Positions 53,463-61,178 of a stretch of 64,000 nucleotides of DNA are shown here, piece by piece. The position numbers and the translations under genes were made by a program. The notes beneath the pieces are model-generated. The model ran no database searches and had not been told where the DNA came from. It saw nothing but the letters and a program-made list of their open reading frames with translations. The DNA is from Desulfoglaeba alkanexedens ALDC. Lineage in GTDB: Bacteria > Desulfobacterota > Syntrophobacteria > Syntrophobacterales > DSM-9756. Position 1 is the first letter of the stretch. Each line of letters opens with the position of its first letter. Location of the stretch: positions 806,001 to 870,000 of the forward strand of contig NZ_CP040098.1 in assembly GCF_005377625.1 (NCBI RefSeq). Reading direction: 5' to 3'.

Positions 53463-54089
53463 TCATTGGGGCTCGGCCCTGGTGAACCGGCCGCGGGGAG
53501 CTCCCACGTTGTCGAAGGCCGAATTGAAGTTCCGGTACAGGCTGTGGTAATCGGGTATGCGGTGCCACTTCTTGATGTAGCCTTCGGGCAGTTCGTCCAC
53601 GATTGCGATATCGTCCCACTGGCGCGGGTTCGGGAAGGCATAGTAAGGCAGGTCTTCGGGGACGCCCTTCACGAAAATCACTTGGGGGGTCACCCATTCG
53701 AGATAAGCCAGGTAAAGGCGGTGCATGCCGTCGTTGATGAGGTTCACGGTTCGCCCGTTGGCCTCGCGGGATTCCTCCACGACCGGCGGCAGGACATCCA
53801 TGGGCCCGTCCGCTCCCCGCAGCCACACCTTCACATACCCGTTCAAGCGGAAGAGGTCGTGGCCGAAGTGCGTCAATGCCCACTTCAACCACCGCACCTT
53901 CTGGAGCTCCTGGACGAGCACGTAGCGTTGGGCCGGATGGAGATCGCTCGTGGGTATTTCCTTCAGCGAGACATCCGCCTGGCGGTAGACCAGGATTTCG
54001 GGGCGCTTGAGCAATGTGACGTGCCGCATCCGCGCACACAATTCCTCCGGCGGGAAATGCTCGACCTTTTGGATGCGCGGTTCCATCAT
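53463..54089 (-). CDS. ParB/sulfiredoxin-fold-like protein, unknown function
   Basis: A 208-residue protein. The central segment PPVVEESREANGRTVNLIND followed by GMHRLYLA resembles the ParB/Srx core (GxxR-type substrate box, here DGMHRLYLAYLEW). Nothing else, such as a helix-turn-helix for centromere binding, is visible, so it is unlikely to be a plasmid ParB. Start MMEPRIQK has GGAG about eleven bases upstream; the longer frame would enter the tRNA-Phe region. Convergent with ddl, 24 bases apart. Confidence 0.6.
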   Translation of the reverse strand: MMEPRIQKVEHFPPEELCARMRHVTLLKRPEILVYRQADVSLKEIPTSDLHPAQRYVLVQELQKVRWLKWALTHFGHDLFRLNGYVKVWLRGADGPMDVLPPVVEESREANGRTVNLINDGMHRLYLAYLEWVTPQVIFVKGVPEDLPYYAFPNPRQWDDIAIVDELPEGYIKKWHRIPDYHSLYRNFNSAFDNVGAPRGRFTRAEPQ

Positions 54090-54105
54090 GCGGGCTGCAC
54101 TCCAT

Positions 54106-54135
54106 AAAAGCAAAGCCCGCGGGTAGCGGGCTTCG
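54106..54135 (-). terminator. rho-independent terminator after tRNA-Phe
   Basis: On the minus strand stem AAGCCCGC/GCGGGCTT with a short loop, followed by TGCTTTT. It lies between tRNA-Phe and the ParB-like gene. Confidence 0.75.
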
Positions 54136-54185
54136 CTCGGAGTTCGGGGCTTTTGGCCCCGAAGACGCATTGAAGGATAACATGG

Positions 54186-54261
54186 TGGTGGCGAGGCCCA
54201 GAATCGAACTGGGGACACGAGGATTTTCAGTCCACTGCTCTACCGACTGAGCTACCTCGCC
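54186..54261 (-). tRNA. tRNA-Phe (GAA)
   Basis: A 76-base cloverleaf with encoded CCA: acceptor GGCGAGG/CCTCGCC, D arm GCTC/GAGC, anticodon loop CTGAAAA and T arm CCCAG TTCGATT CTGGG. The anticodon stem GTGGA/TCCTC contains one T-T mismatch at 28-42; otherwise it is regular. Confidence 0.94.
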
Positions 54262-54404
54262 GAAAAACGAAGCGAACGTTATCCAATCGCCCGGTTGTTG
54301 TCAAGGGTTTTCTCCCCGGCCCTTCGGCGCCGAAGCGGGCGTATCTTCAAGCCCGCCCGTCCGGGGCTCCCTCGAAAGGCGGGTGTGGCGCACCGTCATT
54401 CTTT

Positions 54405-54490
54405 CCTCTCGTTCCCAAGCTCCAGCTTGGGAACGAGAGGAAAAAATCAGTCACCGCGATCTCATCGCGGCGAGGGCGCCGCTCCCACAA
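54405..54490. repeat. family A palindrome and inverted family C unit
   Basis: A clean palindrome (CGTTCCCAAGCT...AGCTTGGGAACG) at about 54412-54437, then an inverted GCCGCTCCCACA-type unit at about 54460-54490. The remaining bases to 54512 show no signal. Confidence 0.75.
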
Positions 54491-54512
54491 TGGCGCACCA
54501 CCTCCTGACCGG

Positions 54513-55349
54513 TCATTCTTTGGGGTCGCGTTCCGCTTCCTCCAGATCGTCGCCCAGTTCCAGAACCAGGCCCTCCAGGTCCTCTTCACTCAGTTCCAGC
54601 TCGATGGCCTCCGCCGCATCGGCCGAAGCCTCTTCCGCCTCCTCTTCCGGAATCACCTCCAGAACTTCATTGACATCCAGCCATTCCAGTTCGTCGTCTT
54701 CGGTAAGCACCAGGGAATCCTCGTCCAGGTCGAGCTCGACGGCCTCCCCGGCCTCTTCCGCGGACCCCGCCTGCGTGTCCGTTTCACCGCTCGGTTCATC
54801 AATCTGGACGATCAGCTCGTCCACGGCTTCCAGTTCCTCACGCAGTGAATCCAGTGCCGTTTCGTCCAGTTCCAAGGCAAGTGGTTCCGCCTCGTCCGCC
54901 TTTTCTCCCATCGCCGGTCCGGCCGACTCGGCCGAAGGCGGCGTCTCTTCCCTGGCGGGTCTCAAACTCTCCTTTTTCGCCGGCTTGACTCCTTGCCGAG
55001 AAAGGGCGACGTCCCCCGGTACGGTTCCGTCCCTGGAAACACCCTTACCAGAAGGCCCCTCGTCTTCCTCGTCGATCAACTCCAGGGTCAGCTCTTCCGT
55101 CTCCGGGGAATCCAGGCTGAGCATATCGATGCTTTCGATCACGTCGGCCTGTGCTTCGACGGCAGCCGGTTCATGTTCTCCAGACCCGGTGGACTCGCGC
55201 CCATCCAACAGGGCACCGAGCAGAAACGGGACCGACGGTTCCATGGCCGGCAGGTTGAGGCTCTCACGGGCGTCAGAAAGATTGGTCCCGCACTTCTTGC
55301 ACTCGGAAAGATGATCGAAACTCGTGTAACCGCACTTGATGCACTTCAT
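54513..55349 (-). CDS. acidic zinc-ribbon protein, unknown function
   Basis: A 278-residue, very acidic protein. A short zinc ribbon opens it (MKCIKCGYTSFDHLSECKKCG, CxxC-x12-CxxC). The rest is a low-complexity region rich in Glu, Asp, Ala and Ser with repeated EL(E/D)-type motifs (ELTLELIDEED, LALELDETALD, AVELDLDEDSLVL, AIELELSEEDLEGLVLELGDD). No membrane segment. Repeated acidic helices suggest a protein-binding scaffold. I do not recognise a characterised family, though zinc-ribbon plus acidic tail hypotheticals are common in deltaproteobacteria. Lies 69 bases downstream of rsmE on the same strand. Confidence 0.75.
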   Translation of the reverse strand: MKCIKCGYTSFDHLSECKKCGTNLSDARESLNLPAMEPSVPFLLGALLDGRESTGSGEHEPAAVEAQADVIESIDMLSLDSPETEELTLELIDEEDEGPSGKGVSRDGTVPGDVALSRQGVKPAKKESLRPAREETPPSAESAGPAMGEKADEAEPLALELDETALDSLREELEAVDELIVQIDEPSGETDTQAGSAEEAGEAVELDLDEDSLVLTEDDELEWLDVNEVLEVIPEEEAEEASADAAEAIELELSEEDLEGLVLELGDDLEEAERDPKE

Positions 55350-55418
55350 GATGGCATACCCCTCAAGGCGACATCTTCGCAGTCCTTGCCGACCCGGTGA
55401 TACTCCTCCTCGATACGC

Positions 55419-56216
55419 CTACGACCGCCTGAACCGTTCCACGTCCCGTCGGCTGCGATCGACCAGGTCCCCCCAAAGCATCTGCGCTGCGGCCAAAAAG
55501 ACGGTCGCCGCCGTTTCCACTCTGAGGATCCGTGGTCCCAGTCCGACCTCGTGGAACCCGGCCGCTCGAAACAATCCGGCTTCTTCATCGCTCCAGCCGC
55601 CTTCCGGCCCTACCGCCAGAACCAGCGCCGAAATCGACCGAAACCGGTTCCAGGTTTCCAGAAGATCCCGGGCGGCGCGCTTTTCCAGGGCCACGAGCTT
55701 GAGCGATTCGGTGGCGTTTCCCAGGGTTTCCAACCAGGTCTCCAAGCGGTCGTGAAGCTGCAGTTCGGGCAGCCAGTTCCAGCCGCACTGGCATAGAGCT
55801 TCTTCCGCGATCCGTTTCCACCGATCCAACCGCCTGCGGCCTCTCGAGGCATCCAGCGCGTACTGGCTGCGGGCCGCTCGAAAGAAGTCCACGCGGGCTG
55901 CGCCCAGTTCCACAGCCTGCCGCACAGCGAGATCGAGCCGGTCGGACTTGGCATACGCCAGTGCCAGGGTGATGGGAACAAAGCCTTCCCGCCTTTCGAA
56001 GACGGCCCGGCCCAGGGTCAAACCGACTTCGGAAGCTCCCACCCACGCGAGGATCGCCTCGCGGGCGCCGCCGCGGCCGTCCTGCAGGATCACCGAGTCC
56101 CCGGCCCGCAACCGCATCACCCGTGCCATATGATGGGCCGCCGGACCTCGAACAACGGTTTCGGAACCCGGTTCCCCGGACGGCAACGGCTCAACGAAAA
56201 ACCTTTTCCCGGTCAT
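55419..56216 (-). CDS. rsmE: 16S rRNA (uracil-1498-N3) methyltransferase
   Basis: A 265-residue SPOUT methyltransferase with a PUA-like N-terminus (KRFFVEPLPSGEPG...HHMARVMRLRAGD) and knot motifs LAVGPEGGWSDEEAGLF and GLGPRILRVETA. GGAGG is four to five bases upstream of MTGKRFF; the longer frame reads into the prepilin peptidase gene. Follows it by 49 bases. Confidence 0.93.
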   Translation of the reverse strand: MTGKRFFVEPLPSGEPGSETVVRGPAAHHMARVMRLRAGDSVILQDGRGGAREAILAWVGASEVGLTLGRAVFERREGFVPITLALAYAKSDRLDLAVRQAVELGAARVDFFRAARSQYALDASRGRRRLDRWKRIAEEALCQCGWNWLPELQLHDRLETWLETLGNATESLKLVALEKRAARDLLETWNRFRSISALVLAVGPEGGWSDEEAGLFRAAGFHEVGLGPRILRVETAATVFLAAAQMLWGDLVDRSRRDVERFRRS

Positions 56217-56265
56217 GAGGCCTCCGCTGAACCGCGGCTTCACCGAGGGCTCGGGAGCGACCCGC

Positions 56266-57042
56266 TCAAAAACGCCCCCAGTACCAGCCCACCAAGGCTT
56301 CCCCGCCGAGCACGTAGCCGAGGGCACCCAGGGCCAGGAACGGACCGAACGGAACCCTGGCCTCCATGCCCTGGCGGGTCTTGAGCATCACCGCCACACC
56401 CGCCAGCGCCCCCGCGACGGACGCCGCAAAAAGGGTGAAAACCACTCCCGTCCAGCCGATGAAGGCCCCGATCATGGCGAGAAGCTTGATATCCCCGCCT
56501 CCCATACCGTCCTGGTGACGGATCACCCGGTAGGCCCAGGCCACCAGGTAGAGGATTCCCCCGCCGAAGAGGATGCCGATCAGGGAATCCGACCAGCTCA
56601 GATGAGGGCTGACCAGAGAACCCAGGAACCCCACGGCGATCCCGGTGAGCGACAGCACGTCCGGAATCAGGTAGGTGTCCAGGTCGATGAACGCAATCAC
56701 GATCAGGGCATACACGAACACCAAAAGAACCACGAACGGGACACCCCATCCCTGCGACAGGAAGAGTGCCAGCGTAACCAGGCCGGTCAGCCCTTCGACC
56801 ACCGGATATCGCACGGAGATGGGTGACTTGCAACGGCGGCAGCGTCCCCGCAGCCAAAGCCAGCTGAGAATCGGAACATTGTCGTAAAAGGCGACGGCAT
56901 GGCCGCAGGAAGGACACCGCGACCCCGGCTTCACCAGGGACTCCTCACGCGGCAGGCGATGGATCGCCACATTGAAAAAGCTCCCCATGCAGCACCCGAA
57001 GAGGAAAACCGCCACATTCGTGAAAACCCCGGGATCGTTCAT
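56266..57042 (-). CDS. pilD: prepilin peptidase / N-methyltransferase
   Basis: A 258-residue inner-membrane aspartyl protease that cleaves and N-methylates type IV prepilins or type II pseudopilins. The N-terminal cytoplasmic loop has the paired CxxC zinc motif (CPSCGH...CRRCKS, residues 43-72). Catalytic aspartates are in AFIDLDTYLIPD and GMGGGDIKLLAMIG. Eight hydrophobic segments. GSFFNVAIHRLPR at the start is typical. No pilin genes are nearby. Confidence 0.94.
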   Translation of the reverse strand: MNDPGVFTNVAVFLFGCCMGSFFNVAIHRLPREESLVKPGSRCPSCGHAVAFYDNVPILSWLWLRGRCRRCKSPISVRYPVVEGLTGLVTLALFLSQGWGVPFVVLLVFVYALIVIAFIDLDTYLIPDVLSLTGIAVGFLGSLVSPHLSWSDSLIGILFGGGILYLVAWAYRVIRHQDGMGGGDIKLLAMIGAFIGWTGVVFTLFAASVAGALAGVAVMLKTRQGMEARVPFGPFLALGALGYVLGGEALVGWYWGRF

Positions 57043-57112
57043 CGATCTCTTCTTTCCATCCCCTTCATTCTTTCGCCCGGTGTTCCGTCATGGCGCCGGC
57101 GCGATTTCCCGT

Positions 57113-57445
57113 TATCGGTAGGAGCGGGCTTGCCCGCGACCCGTAAAACCGGCAACGCCCCGTTGACCCGGATCGCCGGCAAGCCGGCTCCTACACGGGA
57201 TCCGCCTGGTGTTCCGTCATGGCGCCGGCGCGATTCCCCTCGTTCCCAAGCTCCAGCTTGGGAACGCCCTGCCCGGGAAGCTCCAGCTTCCCTCCTGCTA
57301 GAGCTGAAACGCGCTGTCTTCCTATGGATCTCGCCAGGATCTCGAAGTGGTCTTCCCCCTCGTTCCCAAGCTCCAGCTTGGGAACGGGCTCACCGAAGCT
57401 GCAGCTTCTGCACAGTTGTGTTCCCAAGCTGGAGCTTGGGAACAA
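57113..57445. repeat. family C and family A repeats
   Basis: Family C units at about 57118-57140 and 57172-57196, then family A palindromes near 57240-57266, 57360-57386 and 57420-57443. Between them are subunits of the GGAAGCTCCAGCTTCC and AAGCTGCAGCTTCTGCAC types. This covers the gap between pilD and topA; 57043-57112 has no signal. Confidence 0.75.
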
Positions 57446-57465
57446 GAAGCAAAAGATCTGCACCT

Positions 57466-59739
57466 TCATTCTTTCGCCTGGTAGCCGCAGCCGGGACGCG
57501 GGCAGATCCACTTTTTGCCTTCTTTCTTGGTGTTCTTTTCGATCATGACGGGCGACCCGCATTGAGGACAGGTCCTCCGGACCGGAAGATCCCAGAACAC
57601 CATCTTGCACTCCGGGTACTTGTTGCATCCGAAAAACTTCCGCCCCTTCTTGCTCATCCGTTCGACGAGCTCGCCTTCGCAGCCTTCCCGCGGACATGGT
57701 ATCCCCGTACTCACCGGCCGCGTGTTCTTGCACTCGGGATAGCCGCTGCAGGCCAGGAATTCACCGTAGCGGCCGCGCCGCACGACCATGGGCCGACCGC
57801 ACTTGTCGCACACCTCCCCGGATACCGTGTCTTCCAGGAGTCTCACCCCGCCCTTTTCGTCCCGCTCGTAGTTGGAACTGAACGTGCACTCGGGGTATCC
57901 GCTGCAGGTGACGAACGGCCCGTTGCGACTGAATTTGATGAGCAGCGGGCGCCCGCATCGCGGGCAATCCAAGCCGGTGACCAACCCCTCGGTCCTCAGG
58001 TTCTGCATCTTGGAGGCCGCAGCCGCCAGCGTCTTGCTGAACCTGTCGTAGAACTCCACGAGCAGCTGCTGAGACGGGTGCCGTCCCTGTTCCACCTCGT
58101 CCAGGTTCTTTTCCATCCTGGCCGTAAAATCCACATCGACCACTTCGGAAAAATGCTTCACCAAAAGATCATTGATGATGAGTCCCAGTTCTGTGGGATG
58201 AAGCCTCTGCCGCGCCAGCGAAACGTACTGCCGGTCGATGATGGTGGAAAGGATGGCCGCATAGGTGCTCGGCCGCCCCACCCCGCGCTCCTCCAGCTCC
58301 TTGATCAGAGTCGCTTCCGTAAAGCGGGGCGGCGGCTGGGTGAAGTGCTGCTTCGGCAGCAACTCCAGCAGGTCCACGGCCTGGCCCACCTGGAGTTCAG
58401 GAAGGATCGCCTCCCCTTCCTTTTCTTCTCCATCGTCGTCCCGGCCTTCCACGTAAAGCACCATGAAACCCGGAAACTCGATGATGGACCCGGTCACCCG
58501 GAAGATAAAGTCGCCTCCCGAGATGTCGATGGTGGTCTGGGCCAGCTGCGCGGAAGCCATTTGGCAGGCCACGAAGCGGCTCCAGATCAGCGAATAGAGC
58601 GCCAACTGCTCCTTGGGGAGGAACGGAGCCACAGCTTCCGGAGTGCGCCGCACGTCCGTGGGCCGAATGGCCTCGTGAGCGTCCTGGGCGCTGCCCTTGG
58701 CCTTGTAGATCACGGGATTCCCGGGCAGGTAGCGGCTCCCCCAGCGTTCGCCGATGTATTCACGGGCCGCGTTCACCGCTTCCTCCGAAAGCCGCGTGGA
58801 ATCGGTCCTCATGTAGGTGATGAGTCCCACCGCGCCCTCGTCGCCCAGTTCCACGCCTTCATACAGCCGCTGCGCGATACTCATGGTGCGTTTCGCGGTG
58901 AAACGGAGCTTCCGGGCCGCCTCCTGCTGCAGGGTGCTCGTGATGAAAGGAGGCGCCGGCTTTCGAAGGCGCTTCTTCCGTTCGACCGACGCAACCTGGT
59001 ACGAGAGCCCCTTGAGGATCTCGACAAGAGCGCGTGTCTCCTCTTCGTTTCCCAGTTCGCACTTCTTTCTGCGGCACCTCCACAGGCGCGCTTCGAAGGG
59101 TTTCGGCTCCCCCTTCTCCCCCTCGACCGTTTCCTTTTCCTGCGCCGCCATGCGCGCCGTAACGGTCCAGTATTCTTCGGGGACGAAGCGCTGGATTTCT
59201 CTTTCGCGTTCACAGACCAGTCGCAGGGCCACCGATTGCACCCGCCCTGCGCTCAGCCCCCGCTTCACTTTTTCCCACAGGAGCGGGGAAATCAGATATC
59301 CCACCAGGCGGTCGAGGATGCGCCTGGCCTGCTGCGCGTCGTACAAGGATCGGTTGAGAGGCTCCGGCTTCTTCAGCGCCTCCTGGATCGCCTTGTGGGT
59401 CAGTTCGTAGAAGAGCACCCGGTGGACCGGCTTGTGGCCTGTGTCCAATTCTTCGGCGATGTGCCAGGCGATGGCTTCCCCTTCGCGGTCCGGGTCCGGG
59501 CCCAGGTAGATGGCATCGGCTTTCTCAGCGGCGTCTTTCAGTTCCTTGAGCACCTTCTTCTTACCGCGGATGACCTGGTATTCCGGCCGAAACTGGTTTT
59601 CGATATCGATGCCCAGCTTGGTTTCCGGCAAATCCTTCACATGACCCACGGAGGCCTTGACCACGAAGTTCTTGCCCAGATACCGGTTGAGTGTCCGGGC
59701 TTTCGTAGGACTTTCAACGATCAGCAGCGACTTGCTCAT
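57466..59739 (-). CDS. topA: DNA topoisomerase I
   Basis: A 757-residue type IA topoisomerase that relaxes negative supercoils. The TOPRIM domain has LLIVESPTKARTL (E9) and GPDPDREGEAIAWH; the active-site tyrosine is in GLITYMRTDSTRLS near residue 310. Four C-terminal zinc-ribbon domains of the CPRCGRPL / CDKCGRPM / CPREGCEGEL / CPQCGSPV type follow (about 565-757), more than some relatives. GAGGG precedes MSKSLL; the longer frame is unsupported. It follows dprA on the same strand by 88 bases, a common pairing. Confidence 0.96.
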   Translation of the reverse strand: MSKSLLIVESPTKARTLNRYLGKNFVVKASVGHVKDLPETKLGIDIENQFRPEYQVIRGKKKVLKELKDAAEKADAIYLGPDPDREGEAIAWHIAEELDTGHKPVHRVLFYELTHKAIQEALKKPEPLNRSLYDAQQARRILDRLVGYLISPLLWEKVKRGLSAGRVQSVALRLVCEREREIQRFVPEEYWTVTARMAAQEKETVEGEKGEPKPFEARLWRCRRKKCELGNEEETRALVEILKGLSYQVASVERKKRLRKPAPPFITSTLQQEAARKLRFTAKRTMSIAQRLYEGVELGDEGAVGLITYMRTDSTRLSEEAVNAAREYIGERWGSRYLPGNPVIYKAKGSAQDAHEAIRPTDVRRTPEAVAPFLPKEQLALYSLIWSRFVACQMASAQLAQTTIDISGGDFIFRVTGSIIEFPGFMVLYVEGRDDDGEEKEGEAILPELQVGQAVDLLELLPKQHFTQPPPRFTEATLIKELEERGVGRPSTYAAILSTIIDRQYVSLARQRLHPTELGLIINDLLVKHFSEVVDVDFTARMEKNLDEVEQGRHPSQQLLVEFYDRFSKTLAAAASKMQNLRTEGLVTGLDCPRCGRPLLIKFSRNGPFVTCSGYPECTFSSNYERDEKGGVRLLEDTVSGEVCDKCGRPMVVRRGRYGEFLACSGYPECKNTRPVSTGIPCPREGCEGELVERMSKKGRKFFGCNKYPECKMVFWDLPVRRTCPQCGSPVMIEKNTKKEGKKWICPRPGCGYQAKE

Positions 59740-59827
59740 CCAACCCTCGCAAAACGTTTTTCTCCATATAATCAGTCGGCACCCACCCCGGAACACTTAA
59801 AACCGGTTCCCCAGGATCCACAGGCAT

Positions 59828-60967
59828 TCAGGGGCGGACAAAGTACTTGCCGGGAAGCTGCCGCACAAGCCCCTTCAGTTCGAGCGACAGCAAAAGAGCG
59901 GTCACTCTGGCCGCCGGCCACTGCAGCCTGCGACAGATCTGGTCGATCTGAAGCGGCTGCTCGTCCAGACAGCCAAGCACTGTCGTCTCCTCGGATGTCA
60001 CATCACACGGCCCGCCGGACGGAGTATCGGCCGGCGTCGGCGCCGACGCCGGGAGGTCCGGACCGCCCCGCCGAACCAGATGCGGGCGGAGCTCTTCGAG
60101 GATGTCTTCCGCGCATTCCACCAATTTCGCACCTTCCCGGAGCAACCGGTGAGGTCCGGCGCTTCGCCGGTTTCTCGCCGTCCCGGGAACGGCGAAGACC
60201 TCCCGCCCCTGCTCCAGGGCCGCTCGTGCCGTGATGAGCGATCCGCTTCGTTGGGCGGCTTCCACCACGACCACCCCCAGGGCCAGGCCGCTGATGATCC
60301 GGTTCCGTTGCGGGAAATGGCCGGCCAGGGGAGGCGTTCCCAGGGGGAACTCGGTCATGACGGCACCAGACGCCACGATGTTTTCCTTCAGCGTACGGTT
60401 GGCCTGCGGGTAACCCACGTCCAGCCCGCATCCCAGAACCCCCAGCGTCCTTCCCCTCGCGTTGAGGGCCCCGCGGTGAGCAGCGGCGTCGATGCCCACC
60501 GCCAGGCCGCTCACCACCGTCACCCCATACCCGGCCAGTTCCCGGCAAAGCCGCTCAGTGAACGCCATCCCAACCGCCGACGCGGCCCGGGAACCCACCA
60601 CCGCCACCGCCACCAGGTCTCGCGGTTCCAACTTGCCTCTGACGAAGAGCACCGCCGGCGGATCAGCTATCTCCTTGAGATTGGCCGGATAACTTTCATC
60701 GCCGAGGCAGATCAGCTCGGCCCCCATGGCCTGCAGATCCTCCCATTCTCTCTCGGGAGGTCGGCTGACCTCACCCCGAGCCAGAGCCTGCTTGGCTCGC
60801 TCTTGAATGCCGCTGATCCCGTCCAGCTGCACCCGGGAAGCCTTCACGGCGGCCACCGGCGAACCGAACCGCCGGATCAGTCGGAGGATGGACCGGTTGC
60901 CCAATCCCGGGGTGAGCTTCAACCGGAGCCAGGCCAGACGATCCTCGTGACTGGTGTTCCCCAACAC
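59828..60967 (-). CDS. dprA: DNA-processing protein DprA
   Basis: A DprA/Smf protein, 379 residues from the preferred start, that binds incoming single-stranded DNA and loads RecA in transformation. It has a helix-hairpin-helix/SAM-like N-terminus (LRLKLTPGLGNRSILRLIRRFGS), the extended Rossmann fold (VAVVGSRAAS, SGLAVGIDAAAHRGAL, GTPPLAGHFPQRNRIISGL, GSLITARAALEQGREVFAVPG), and a C-terminal winged helix. The start is doubtful: GTG at 60967 has GGGAGA just upstream; the longest frame begins at GTG 61063 without a site. Together with comF it suggests natural competence potential. Confidence 0.92.
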   Translation of the reverse strand: MLGNTSHEDRLAWLRLKLTPGLGNRSILRLIRRFGSPVAAVKASRVQLDGISGIQERAKQALARGEVSRPPEREWEDLQAMGAELICLGDESYPANLKEIADPPAVLFVRGKLEPRDLVAVAVVGSRAASAVGMAFTERLCRELAGYGVTVVSGLAVGIDAAAHRGALNARGRTLGVLGCGLDVGYPQANRTLKENIVASGAVMTEFPLGTPPLAGHFPQRNRIISGLALGVVVVEAAQRSGSLITARAALEQGREVFAVPGTARNRRSAGPHRLLREGAKLVECAEDILEELRPHLVRRGGPDLPASAPTPADTPSGGPCDVTSEETTVLGCLDEQPLQIDQICRRLQWPAARVTALLLSLELKGLVRQLPGKYFVRP

Positions 60968-61107
60968 TATTCTCCCGAAGGCGTCAAGCCGAATTGCATC
61001 GAGACGGCGGAAGGCCGGACCCACCGCCGGGCTTTTCCACCCGGCGGCTCCCCTGGATTTCACGGCTGGGATGATAACTACAAGCGGCTCGATCTTTTGT
61101 CAAAAAC

Positions 61108-61138
61108 GAAAAAAGGGACCCCCTTTCCGGAGGTCCCC
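61108..61138 (-). terminator. rho-independent terminator after nuoG
   Basis: On the minus strand GGGACCTCC...GGGGGTCCC followed by TTTTTT, 40 bases beyond the nuoG stop and before dprA. Confidence 0.85.
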
Positions 61139-61178
61139 GGCCCGACGTCTCGGCAGGCGCCTTGCGGGCGCCGGCCGC

